Assembly (NCBI RefSeq): GCF_964340395.1 | Contig: NC_135555.1 | Location: 120,001-182,000, forward strand | DNA: 62,000 bases | Reading direction: 5' to 3' | Origin: Glandiceps talaboti | Taxonomy: Eukaryota > Hemichordata > Enteropneusta > Spengelidae | Part shown: positions 37,430 through 50,292 of the stretch, one piece after another | Position numbering within the stretch: position 1 is the first letter of the stretch | Layout of the letters: each line of letters opens with the position of its first letter | Position numbers and translations under genes: made by a program | Notes under the pieces: generated by a model | What the model saw: only the letters and a program-made list of their open reading frames with translations | The model's database searches: none | What the model was told of the DNA's origin: nothing

Positions 37430-37729
37430 GGGAACACCACGGGCCTCTGACACTCGTACACGCATATGCATGACCATGCGATCCTGACACTTATTTCTCG
37501 GCAGCGCCCTCTTTGGCAGGTCTAGTTACAACAGCATTATTTCATTATTCATGCATGACAGGGGTATCTGACCTCTTTCAGGTCATTATAATAGGAAATT
37601 TCCCTGGCCTCGTTTTCGACTACAAAGCCAGTCTATGTTACGAACGTACGTGCGAGAGCACCATTTGTTATTCATTCATTCATATCTGCCACTTTCACCG
37701 TACAGATAGTGTACTGTGTAGTGTTCAAC
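37430..37729 (+). promoter_or_regulatory. Likely promoter/5' UTR region of gene 2
   Basis: CpG dinucleotides become more frequent here than in the surrounding AT-rich DNA (for example CGTTTTCGACTAC and TACGAACGTACGTGCGAG). The stretch precedes the start codon at 37730. A CTCF-like word AGCGCCCTCTTTGG lies at 37503-37516. I see no clear TATA box. Transcript start unknown. Confidence 0.4.
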
Positions 37730-38104
37730 ATGGCAACGAGTGACTGCCAAAATCTAGCAGCTGCAGCTATCGACAAGGCAGAAAAGGAGCTGTTTCAAAT
37801 CAGTCAGGAGTTATGGAAACACCCTGAGCTAGAATTCGACGAGAAGCGAGCTCACGATGTCCTCACTGTGTTCCTGGAGAAACACGGATTCGATGTCGAA
37901 CGGAATTTCATACACCCGACAGGTTTTCGTGCAGTTTATGGTAGCGGTGGATTGAACATATGTGTACTGTGTGAGTTCGATGCATTGCCAGAGATCGGAC
38001 ACGGCTCTGGAAGAAATCTCGTAACAGAATGCAGTTTGGCCGTGGCATTGGCTCTAAAAGCAACGATTGAACACTGCAAGAAATTGAACAAACCATTGGG
38101 GAAG
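37730..38104 (+). CDS. Gene 2 coding exon 1: N-terminal M20 catalytic lobe
   Basis: The ATG at 37730 has a strong context (A at -3, G at +4). An in-frame ATG at 37709 would add seven codons (MYCVVFN) but has no family support. The exon encodes 125 residues to PLGK and the donor GTATGC starts at 38105, phase 0. It carries the DALPEIGH motif and the altered GSGRN that replaces the family's ACGHN. Confidence 0.85.
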
Positions 38105-38911
38105 GTATGCGATTTGGTTTATGAAATTACGTTACGGATATGCACAAACAAACTTAGACGTGATGTAATCAATTTTTTTACTTCTTATCGCTGATAATTA
38201 AGTATTCACGATGTATGTATTTAACGGAAATGGATTTCATCCGTACATCACATGCTATTTTGTCCCCTATTTCTATTCATATGGTAATTCGTTATGAAAT
38301 CAAGTGACGTGACAGACGAATTGAAATTAAAAGTATGGCTAGGCTGTTGGTACTGCTGATGACATAACTCTACATTTGTGAAGCCGAATATTTATTGTAA
38401 TTTTTTGTACAGCTAAGCAATACAAATTGAACTTAAGAATCACAACAACATCTGTTATAAAATGTACACATTCAAGCAAACACATTATATATGTTACACC
38501 CAATCTGTGAAATTGCCCAATTCATGAAATGGGCATGTAACTTTGCCCAGTTCATGGAATTGTCAACCTTATGCAAATGAGAGTATAGATTACGATCTAA
38601 AAGGGGCGAAATTAAACTTTGGGTGCAAGAGTTTTGGACTGAGGTGTTGATTATCGAACACTATTGAAAACACAAGCTACACTGAATTATAATAAAATAA
38701 GAATTGTGAAGTGATGAGTTTGTAAATACATGATAATAAAGTTGTTTGATTCTTATTCTTTTTTTCTGTGTCCTATGAAAGATGCTCATTTCATGTACTG
38801 GGCATATCTTACATACCCACTTCATAACCTGGGCAATATGATTGACTATTTCATGAACTAGGCAGAGTTACCTACCCATTTCATGAATTGGGCAATTTCA
38901 CAGATTGGGTG

Positions 38912-38966
<55 letters not shown>

Positions 38967-41900
38967 TTTCAGGCGTATTTAAATTAAGAAATGTACCAGC
39001 CGTGATAATCCCATCAGTGATATGCAAATTAGGTGTAAAAATGTGAATTTTTGGTCAAAAACTTATATATCAAAAAGTACTCGGGTCAATGAGACTGAAA
39101 GTTAATGAGATGTTTCGGAAAGTGTTATTCTGCAGATTTTCTTCAAAAACAGTTTGTCAAAATTGGCCCTAGCAACCATGACCACCCCCTTAGCAACAAC
39201 CAAACAACAGTATATTTTGCTCATGTAACATCATCTGGTAGGCAAGTGAGTAAACTTTCAAAAATTGTATGCAAATTTCCCTAGCAACCATTAACACACC
39301 CATAGCAACAGCCAGCCGGTAATAGCAATACGGGTACTTAGACAAGTGAACAAACATTCAAAAAGTGTATGCAAATATGTCTAGCAACAAGACCACGCCC
39401 ATAGCAACAGCCAAATTATCACCTATATTGCAAAGATAAGTGGAGATTAATAGACAAATGAATACATATTCAAAAAATCAACAAGACCACGCCCATAGCA
39501 ACTGCTAAATGATCACGTATATTGCAAAGATAACAAAAAATGTATGCAAATATGTTTAGCAACAAGACCATTTTCATAGCAACAGTGTATATTGCAAAGA
39601 TAATGACAGGGTTTGGATAAACTGGATAGTAATTCAGCAAATGAACACCTATAAAGTGTTCGTAAGCATTTTAAAAAATATATACAGTTGTGCTACAATG
39701 CCATTGGCGCTATTTTTCAACTTTTGGATTAATCAGTTGATCAATTTAATACTACAGATCAACTTTTTACATTGTTTGTTACAGCCTATACAGGTTACAG
39801 TTTTTAATGTTTTTTATTTCAAACTTCTTGATTAATTTGAAGGTAACTGTGATAGGTAGTCCAGCTGAAGAGAGTGGTGGAGGAAAGATAGATATGATAT
39901 CAGCTGGTGTCTTTGAAAATGTTGACATTGCACTGAGAGCCCAGCCACATCATAATAATTTATCCAAACCAGTCATGCTTGATATGCTGCAGATGAAAGT
40001 TGCATACAATGGTAAACCCACACATGGTGCTTTACCTTGGGAAGGTAGAAATGCACTGGATGCTGCTGTTTTGTGCTATAACAATCTTGCAGCTCTCAGA
40101 CAACAAATCAAACCAAGCATGCAAATCAATGGTAAGTATATGTCTAATTCTATGTGAAGGTCAAGGTTGCACAATGTAGGTAAATGCAAATTAATGATAA
40201 CTATTGTCTACTTTTTGGTGACATTCAAGCTATGTGACAAGTACTCTTCATATGCTCCATTTCAAAGTGGTATAGTGTTTTAGTGTTAGACTTTTTAACT
40301 AAAACATTTTGAATACATCAAATGTTACACTACAGAGTCTATAAAATAGACCTTGATCACATCAAATGTTGCACAACACAGTCTATGAGACAGACCTTGA
40401 TCACATCAAATGTTACACTACAGAGTCTATGAGACAGACCTTGATCACATCAAATGTTACACTACAGAGTCTATAAGACAGACCTTGATCACATCAAATG
40501 TTACACTACAGAGTCTATAAGACAGACCTTGATTACATCAAATGTTACACTACAGAGTCTATGAGACAGACCTTGATTACATCAAATGTTGCATTTACAG
40601 AGTCTGAGACAGACCTTGATTACATCAAATGTTGCATTTACAGAGTCTATGAGACAGACCTTGATCACATCAAATGTTGCATTTACAGAGTCTATAAGAC
40701 AGACCTTGATCACATCAAATGTTGCATTTACAGAGTCTATGAGACAGACCTTGATCACATCAAATGTTACACTAGAGTCTATAAGACAGACCTTGATCAC
40801 ATCAAATGTTGCACAACACAGTCTATGAGACAGACCTTGATCACATCAAATGTTGCATTTACAGAGTCTATGAGACAGACTTTGATCACATCAAATGTTA
40901 CACTACAGAGTCTATGAGACAGACCTTGATCACATCAAATGTTACACTAGAGTCTATAAGACAGACCTTGATCACATCAAATGTTACACTACAGAGTCTG
41001 AGACAGACCTTGATTACATCAAATGTTGCATTTACAGAGTCTATGAGACAGACCTTGATTACATCAAATGTTGCATTACAGACTCTATAAGACAGACCTT
41101 GATTACATCAAATGTTACACTACAGACTCTATAAGACAGACCTTGATTACATCAAATGTTACACTACAGACTCTATAAGACAGACCTTGATCCTTTCAAA
41201 TGTTACACTACAGACTCTATGAGACAGACCTTGATTACATCAAATGTTACACTACAGAGTCTATGAGACAGACCTTGATCACATCAAATGTTGCATTTAC
41301 AGAGTCTATGAGACAGACCTTGATTACATCAAATGTTGCACTACAGAGTCTATGAGACAGACCTTGATCACATCAAATGTTGCATTTACAGAGTCTATAA
41401 GACAGACCTTGATTACATCAAATGTTACACTACAGACTCTATAAGACAGACCTTGATTACATCAAATGTTACACTACAGACTCTATAAGACAGACCTTGA
41501 TTACATCAAATGTTACACTACAGACTCTATAAGACAGACCTTGATTACATCAAATGTTACACTACAGAGTCTATAAGACAGACCTTGATTACATCAAATG
41601 TTGCATTTACAGAGTCTATAAGACAGACCTTGATCACATCAAATGTTACACCACAGAGTCTATAAGACAGACCTTGATTACATCAAATGTTGCATTTACA
41701 GTCTATGAGACAGACCTTGATTACATCAAATGTTACACTACAGACTCTATAAGACAGACCTTGATTACATCAAATGTTACACCACAGAGTCTATAAGACA
41801 GACCTTGATCACATCAAATGTTGCATTTACAGAGTCTATGAGACAGACCTTGATCCTTTCAAATGTTACACTACAGACTCTATGAGACAGACCTTGATTA

Positions 41901-44900
41901 CATCAAATGTTGCACTACAGAGTCTATGAGACAGACCTTGATCACATCAAATGTTACACTACAGAGTCTATGAGACAGACCTTGATTACATCAAATGTTA
42001 CACTACAGACTCTATAAGACAGACCTTGATTACATCAAATGTTACACTACAGACTCTATAAGACAGACCTTGATTACATCGAATGTTGCACTACAGAGTC
42101 TATGAGACAGACCTTGATCACATCAAATGTTACACTACAGAGTCTATGAGACAGACCTTGATCACATCAAATGTTGCATTTACACAGTCTATAAGACAGA
42201 CCTTGATCACATCAAATGTTGCATTACAGACTCTATAAGACAGACCTTGATCACATCAAATGTTACACTACAGAGTCTATGAGACAGACCTTGATTACAT
42301 CAAATGTTGCATTTACAGAGTCTATAAGACAGACCTTGATCCTTTCAAATGTTACACTACAGAATCTATGAGACAGACCTTGATCGCATCAAATGTTGCA
42401 TTTACAGAGTCTATGAGACAGACCTTGATTACATCAAATGCGTAAACTAAGGTCACTGAATATTAGACCAGATATATTGAAAGCATTCTACTCTAGACTA
42501 GCCACATTGAGAGTGTAGTTACCTTTTCGTTTCTAAGCTGGTTTGGAGGATTGACTGTTTCAAATGTTAACAAATTACAGACAGTTGTTAATACCTGTAC
42601 TAAAATATGTGGAACTGAATGTAAAAGCATGAAATCATTATATGGAAAACGAGCACTTGTTAAAGCCACAAAAATTACCAATGACCCTTCCCCATGCCTT
42701 AGTTCAGTATTTTGAGATGCTTCCCTCGGGTCGCAGGTATCGAATTTTATCCTTGAGAACACGTCGTGCTTGGCTCACTTACGTACCCTCTGCCATCAGA
42801 ATACTTAACCAGAGAATGTAAGAAGTAAAGGAATGTGATTGCTTTTTTATGTAGTCTTTTACACAGTTTTTAATGTCTTCGTACTTTTGTTGTTTTTAGT
42901 ACTACTTTAACGTGAAAGATTATACGTATGCTTTTCTGTGCTGTTGCAAGACAAATTTCCCCGTGAGGGATAATAAAGTAATAATAATAATAATAATAAT
43001 AATAATGTTGCATTTACAGAGTCTATAAGACAGACCTTGATCACATCAAATGTTGCACCACAGAGTCTATGAGACAGACCTTGATTACATCAAATGTTAC
43101 ACTACAGAGTCTATGAGACAGCCTGATCACATCAAATGTTGCATTTACAGAGTCTATGAGACAGACCTTGATCACATCAAATGTTACACTACAGAGTCTA
43201 TGAGACAGACCTTGATCACATCAAATGTTGCACTACAGAGTCTATGAGACAGACCTTGATTACATCAAATGTTACACTACAGAGTCTATGAGACAGACCT
43301 TGATTACATCAAATGTTGCATTTACAGAGTCTATGAGACAGCCTGATCACATCAAATGTTGCACCACAGAGTCCATAAGACAGACCTTGATCACATCAAA
43401 TGTTACACTACAGAGTCTATGAGACAGACCTTGATTACATCGAATGTTGCATTTACAGAGTCTATGAGACAGACCTTGATTACATCGAATGTTACACTAC
43501 AGAGTCTATGAGACAGCCCTTGATCACATCAAATGTTGCACCACAGAGTCTATGAGACAGCCTGATCACATCAAATGTTGCACTACAGATTCTATAAGAC
43601 AGACCTTGATTACATCAAATGTTGCATTTACAGAGTCTATAAGACAGCCTGATCACATCAAATGTTGCATTTACAGAGTCTATGAGACAGACCTTGATCA
43701 CATCAAATGTTGCACTACAGATTCTATAAGACAGACCTTGATTACATCAAATGTTACACTACAGATTCTATAAGACAGACCTTGATTACATCAAATGTTG
43801 CATTTACAGAGTCTATAAGACAGACCTTGATTACATCGAATGTTACACTACAGACTCTATAAGACAGACCTTGATTACATCGAATGTTACACTACAGAGT
43901 CTATAAGACAGACCTTGATCACATCAAATGTTGCATTTACAGAGTCTATAAGACAGACCTTGATTACATCGAATGTTGCATTTACAGAGTCTATAAGACA
44001 GCCTGATTACATCAAATGTTACACTACAGAGTCTATAAGACAGACCTTGATTACATCAAATGTTGCATTTACAGAGTCTATAAGACAGCCTGATCACATC
44101 AAATGTTGCATTTACAGAGTCTATAAGACAGACCTTGATTACATCAAATGTTACACTACAGAGTCTATAAGACAGACCTTGATTACATCGAATGTTGCAT
44201 TTACAGAGTCTATAAGACAGCCTGATTACATCAAATGTTACACTACAGAGTCTATAAGACAGACCTTGATTACATCAAACCTATAGACAATTTCCACTGA
44301 CTATAAAGTGGCCATATGAATTTATAAAACCATTTTATCATGGCTTCCTACTTGAAAAATCAAATTGAAACAACATTGCTAAAGTCTATTTTTGAAACTC
44401 AATATATTGCAAAAATTACAGTTACACATTTTATTAATCTTTTGCAATTAATTGAGTTACAAACAAGGACTTGGCATATGTTGTTTCACATTGATTTTTC
44501 AAGTAGGAAGCCATGATAAAATTGTTTTATGAATTAAAAATCCAAAATAAATACCCAATCCTCATCCATATGGCCACTTTAACGAAAAATATGTCTCTTT
44601 GTGGTACATCTTGGATGGTGCCATGAAGAGGTCAAGTGTGGTTCATTATGATGTTTAATGTTATGTTTTTCCCTGAAAAATAAAACAAAACATAAAGCCT
44701 GGTGGTTTCCTACTAACAGACTGATAACTGCATGTATTCTGATATCAATAGTGAAATAGATAAGAAATTCCTCTTTAAAATAAGTAAAAACAATTTCTGA
44801 GAATTCAAGAAAATGAAACAATGCATATATTATATGCTTATATTCATACACTAAAACTATGGCTTGTACAGTGTACAGTTATAGTACACAGCAGCAAAAT

Positions 44901-47900
44901 GTCTTTGCAAACAAAGTAAATTCAGTATATGTAAATAATATAGAATGTTTAATACTGCCACATAAAGTGAACAATGAAATTGATATATATTGAATTCAAT
45001 GTATGAACTAAAATTATAAGATATCTTCAATAATATTGCGACAGGGAATGTTTATGGACTCTGAGTTCATAGTAAAAATGAAAATTTCTACCAGAGTCAT
45101 ACAAATTTTGGAAATGAATCTCAAAGTTTTGGTGATATCTCATCATTTGTGTATACATGTACCTCTGACAATACCGAGGAGACATCAACATAAATTTGGG
45201 ATTTGCTTCCGAAAATTATTTTGACTCTGCGAGTAGAAATTTTCATTTGATTTATTGATATTGATTGTTTTACACAAACACTTGTTAGGGGAAGAAAAAC
45301 TAAAATAAAACAACCACATGCTAATGCCAAGAAAGATGACAAGATTCTTTTTACCTAGTATCAAAACACAGCTTGCAGCTAAAATCTATGACACAGGCAA
45401 TCTTAGTGAAATTGCAGTGAAATATAGGATGCGTGACTTGTTGTTTGTCATTTGGCTGACAAGCTAAATTGTTAAATGGAAGAATATCTACTCAGCTTGT
45501 AATACAACCATGACTGTGTGGGTGGGTGTGATCTGTAACATAATGTAAAATACAGGTTAATGGAATTGAATCATGATAGCATACAAATACACAATATTAT
45601 TTTCCATTTGGGTAATCTTGTGAGAGCTGTTCTGTCTGATAACATGATCGAGGGAGCAAACTGTGTCATTTCAAACCCACTTATATTCGTGTCCACATCA
45701 CTGCTCAGATTTCTTGAGTTCACTGATTGGAAATTCAAGATAATGTAACAACCTTGACCACTATATGCTATTGTGAATACCCGAGGATAGATAGGACAAG
45801 ATAATGATGAGAAGGCTATAACCTGTCAAACTGACACTGTAATGGATGTGAGCTAGTGTGTTTAGCTCCCAAAGGGGGAGCTTAAGAGATACCAAGCATC
45901 TGTCTGTCTGTCCATCTGTCTGTATTATTAATATCTCATTAATATTTTTGGTAATTAAGCAATATCTTCAGAATGGAAGATTTGGACTTCTAATTTGTTA
46001 CATAATAATATAATAATAATCTTTATTTATACTGGATAGTTCTTTAAGCATATAAACACTTGTCTCCCAAGAAGTCCAGTGAGGGCCATCCCTCATGGGT
46101 TCAGTGTTAATGCAGGAGGAAACTGGAGTACCCGGGGAAAATCTGCGTTGTTCAGTAGAGTCAAACTGAACAACACTCTTCTTACTTACAGCATGGTCAA
46201 TTTAATCACCAACAACCCGTTACATATGATTATAACAAAGCACATATATCCTACAAAGCTTATGATTTAATGATTCAATCGTTTGCATAGTTAATGATTT
46301 TCAGTAATTAGGAAATATTTATGCAAGCTTCAAATTGAAATTGATTTGGTAGTACATTGATGATAACAAAGTAAGCATATCCTATAAATCTTGCTGGTGT
46401 ATCTTTAACTTAAATGAGTCATTCAAGGTTTTTATTAGAAGCCATTAGAGCCAGAAAAAAATGTCCTCTTACTGTTAGTGTAGTCATTTCTCCTGCTACT
46501 ATGCATTAACCTATACAGCTCAGAAAGAGAAGTCAAATATATTCAACTCAACAATAGTAAATTGTACAAACAACATAGAAGATTGGACACCAAAGAAAAC
46601 CATCAAACACACATGCCATTATTTACACACAACAATGTGGTATGAAAATTTCAAAAGCGAGGTGAAATTCTTCATGAACAGTGTTTCTCTTCTGTCAGGG
46701 TAGGAACATTCAAAGGTGAAGACAATGAAGTCAAAAACATTTTGATTTACAAGCAAAAAGTCAATGACTTAGAAGCTCAAGAATTAGAGATTTGCATACC
46801 TTGTACCATAATTTTGATGACACCCTAGTAAAATATGTTGGCTCACTGGTAGATTTTACCAACATACCATCTAAACAAAAACTCTTATCATTTTTATACC
46901 TCTGTAAGAGAGGAAAATGTGGGAAATTTTAATAATTTTTCCATGAAAGTCATAAAAGTACACATATTGCCTGATGTCATACCTTTTGAAACGATTGAAA
47001 TTTTCTGAAGGTACATGTATATACATTTTTGCAAAGCACTGAATGTAAAAATAAGCCAAAGATATTGCCACATGATGAGTTTTATATTGTAAAAAAAATG
47101 AGACAATGAATTCTAAAAAAAAACAACATATTAAGCATTTAATGTGGTATGATTATTGGTTGTCTCACCTCATGATATTACTAAATATTTTACAAAATAA
47201 TAAAGTTGATTGCAAGTCTTTGCTTTCATTATTTGCAAGTCTTTGCTTTCATTATTTCACTATGAATTGTACAATGAGTAACTTTTATAATATTCAATAT
47301 AATAACTTGCCTGAACTGTGTGTTATTGTTGCTGCATGCTTGCTGTGTAAATGACAACAGCATAGAGCACCCACAATGCCAACTCCTGCATGCTTGCTAT
47401 GTAAGTGACAACAGCATAGAGCACCCACAATGTCAACTCCTGCATGCTTGCTATGTAAGTGACAAGAGCATAGAGCACCCACAATGTCAACTCCTGCATG
47501 CTTGCTATGTAAGTGACAACAGCATAGAGCACCCACAATGTCAACTCCTGCATGCTTGCTATGTAAGTGACAACAGCATAGAGCACCCACAATGCCAACG
47601 CCTGCATGCTTGCTATGTAAGTGACAACAGCATAGAGCACCCACAATGTCAACTCCTGCATGCTTGCTATGTAAGTGACAACAGCATAGAGCACCCACCA
47701 TGCCAACGCCTGCATGCTTGCTATGTAAGTGACAACAGCATAGAGCACCCACCATGCCAACGCCTGCATGCTTGCTATGTAAGTGACAACAGCATAGAGC
47801 ACCCACAATGCCAACTCCTGCATGCTTGCTATGTAAGTGACAACAGCATAGAGCACCCACAATGTCAACTCCTGCATGCTTGCTATGTAAGTGACAACAG

Positions 47901-50238
47901 CATAGAGCACCCACAATGTCAACTCCTGCATGCTTGCTATGTACATTTGTAAGTGACAACAGCATAGAGCACCCACAATGCCAACTCCTGCATGCTTGCT
48001 ATGTACATTTGTAAGTGACAACAGCATAGAGCACCCACAATGTCAACTCCTGCATGCTTGCTATGTAAATGACAACAGCATAGAGCACCCACAATGTCAA
48101 CTCCTGCATGCTTGCTATGTACATTTGTAAGTGACAACAGCATAGAGCACCCACAATGTCAACTCCTGCATGCTTGCTATGTACATTTGTAAGTGACAAC
48201 AGCATAGAGCACCCACCATGCCAACGCCTGCATGCTTGCTATGTAAGTGACAACAGCATAGAGCACCCACAATGCCAACGCCTGCATGCTTGCTATGTAA
48301 GTGACAACAGCATAGGGCACCCACAATGCCAACTCTTTCAGTCTATATTGTACCCACAATCCAGTATTTTATCATTCTTGATTTTGTCCAAACTAGAAAT
48401 AGGTAAAACAGAACAATGTGAATTGCTTAATGCATATAACAGGAACGTCATAATGACTCTATTGCTCATTCTTATCAGTACATGTACCCTATTTCTAGAG
48501 TGTAATTATTTAGATTTTCTAGAAAGGTACGTACAAGGTTAACAAGTTGCATGTATTTGATAGTACAAATGCATTTGCAAATCTATTGGTTTTTATCACT
48601 ATTTACCCAGCAGTATGCAGTAGCCAATTTTTAGATGTAAATTAGATTTTAAGGGGCTGTCTCATGCTGTCCTGTCAGCTCAAGAAGTCAAATGTGTTTG
48701 TTGGTCATTTGAAACATTGATTGATGTCTAGCATACCTAAATCTCTGAATTTCATTCCAGTGCATCCTGCTACCTTCCATCTTGTAAAATTACAAAAACA
48801 TTGCATTCACTATGACACACACTGTCTTATTTATACCTGTACTTGGCTGTCATGTTATCATCAACGAAATTAGAATAATACCCATTTGATATTAAAAATA
48901 TGGAAATAAAATACTAGTATCCTTGTTTTCAAAAATGTTAAGAATATGAACAACAATAAATTTCACAGAATTCTTTAAGTTTGAATATCAAGATAATAAA
49001 TGAATGTCAAAAGGTGTCATTGAAATGCCAATCCAACATTCTCTATCAACATATTTGTCCTTGTTTGGGTGTGTGTTTGTTTATTAAAATAAATTAAATT
49101 TTACTCTCTGAATTCATCTAGCAGTGTCAGATGATCTTTAACACCTTATACTGAGTCTGTATTTGATTTATGTTTGTTGACTACATTTTCTGACTTCTAG
49201 TCAGGGCTGCTTGATATAGGAAAGGTTCATCATAGTCGTGTAAGAAACTGAATTCCAATGCACAGGACTGTCAAATTGTAAGTAAATTCTGTGAAAAATT
49301 CTAATTTCATATGAAAGATTTTGATTCAAATATTGATAATAACATGATTCCATCGCATGTATTTTACTATAAAGTCTAGCAGTTCTGAGATTAAATTTGT
49401 TTAAAAATAATAATTTTAATATTTAGCATTTACCAGAGCACATTAAATAAGAGATAGATAGCATTTAAGTGAAAAATATTACCTTTTAATAAAGAAACAT
49501 GAGCATGACAGATTCAAATAACAAATTATATATTTTCAATAAAAATCAATCCAGTTTGATGTTGAACTTTACAGTAATCATTTATCATGTAGGGTTACTC
49601 AATATGTATATCTACCTAGTAATCAGATAGAATCGTCTAGGACAAGGCAGTAAAACAAAAGTAATACAAACATACATTGTAATGGTTACAAGGGATATTA
49701 ATTGTCATGAAAATAATATTTTGATTAATGGATTTCACAGTCACATAGAAAAAGAAAAATAGGGGGGTGTTGCAAACACAGCTTAATAAGAGATCCTATT
49801 ATGTCATGAAAAGACACAAGATGAATAAAGATGAATGTATTAATGTTCTGACTAGACTCAATGGACTTTAAAATGTGTCAAATTGAAAACCAATTAAGTT
49901 GTCAGTCATTGGATTCTTAGACATGGTTATATTCATTTGTTGCCATAATACACTAGACTCTAATGAAATATATTGGGAATAAATAAATGAACTATTATGT
50001 ACAATGGTCATTCACTGAACTGTATTACAATAAATTAAAGCTGATTTCCAATTTCCTTTCCTCATGGTATTGTTAAGTTACCTTTAAGAATTTATATTTG
50101 CTTGAAAACACAGTTGTTGATGATGAGAGTTTACGATATCGAACTGTTGAATGTTACCTTTCTTAAAACAGCAAATGACAAAAAAAAAATGGCTTGAATC
50201 TTTGACAAGGTTGTGGTTCAGTAGTGCTATAGGTGAAG

Positions 50239-50292
<54 letters not shown>

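Noticed and set aside
37709-37729. Earlier in-frame ATG for gene 2
   Set aside because: The seven added residues have no family support and the ATG at 37730 has the better context.
40498-44286. Many open frames with ESMRQTLITSNV-type repeats
   Set aside because: They come from the 44/45-bp satellite; frames change whenever a 44-bp unit occurs.
40318-44286. CRISPR-like regular repeats
   Set aside because: Units are contiguous with no unique spacers and the DNA is animal; it is a satellite.
47294-48542. Open frames of 200 or more codons on both strands
   Set aside because: Both arise from the 54-bp minisatellite (18 codons per unit); equal openness on both strands argues against coding.
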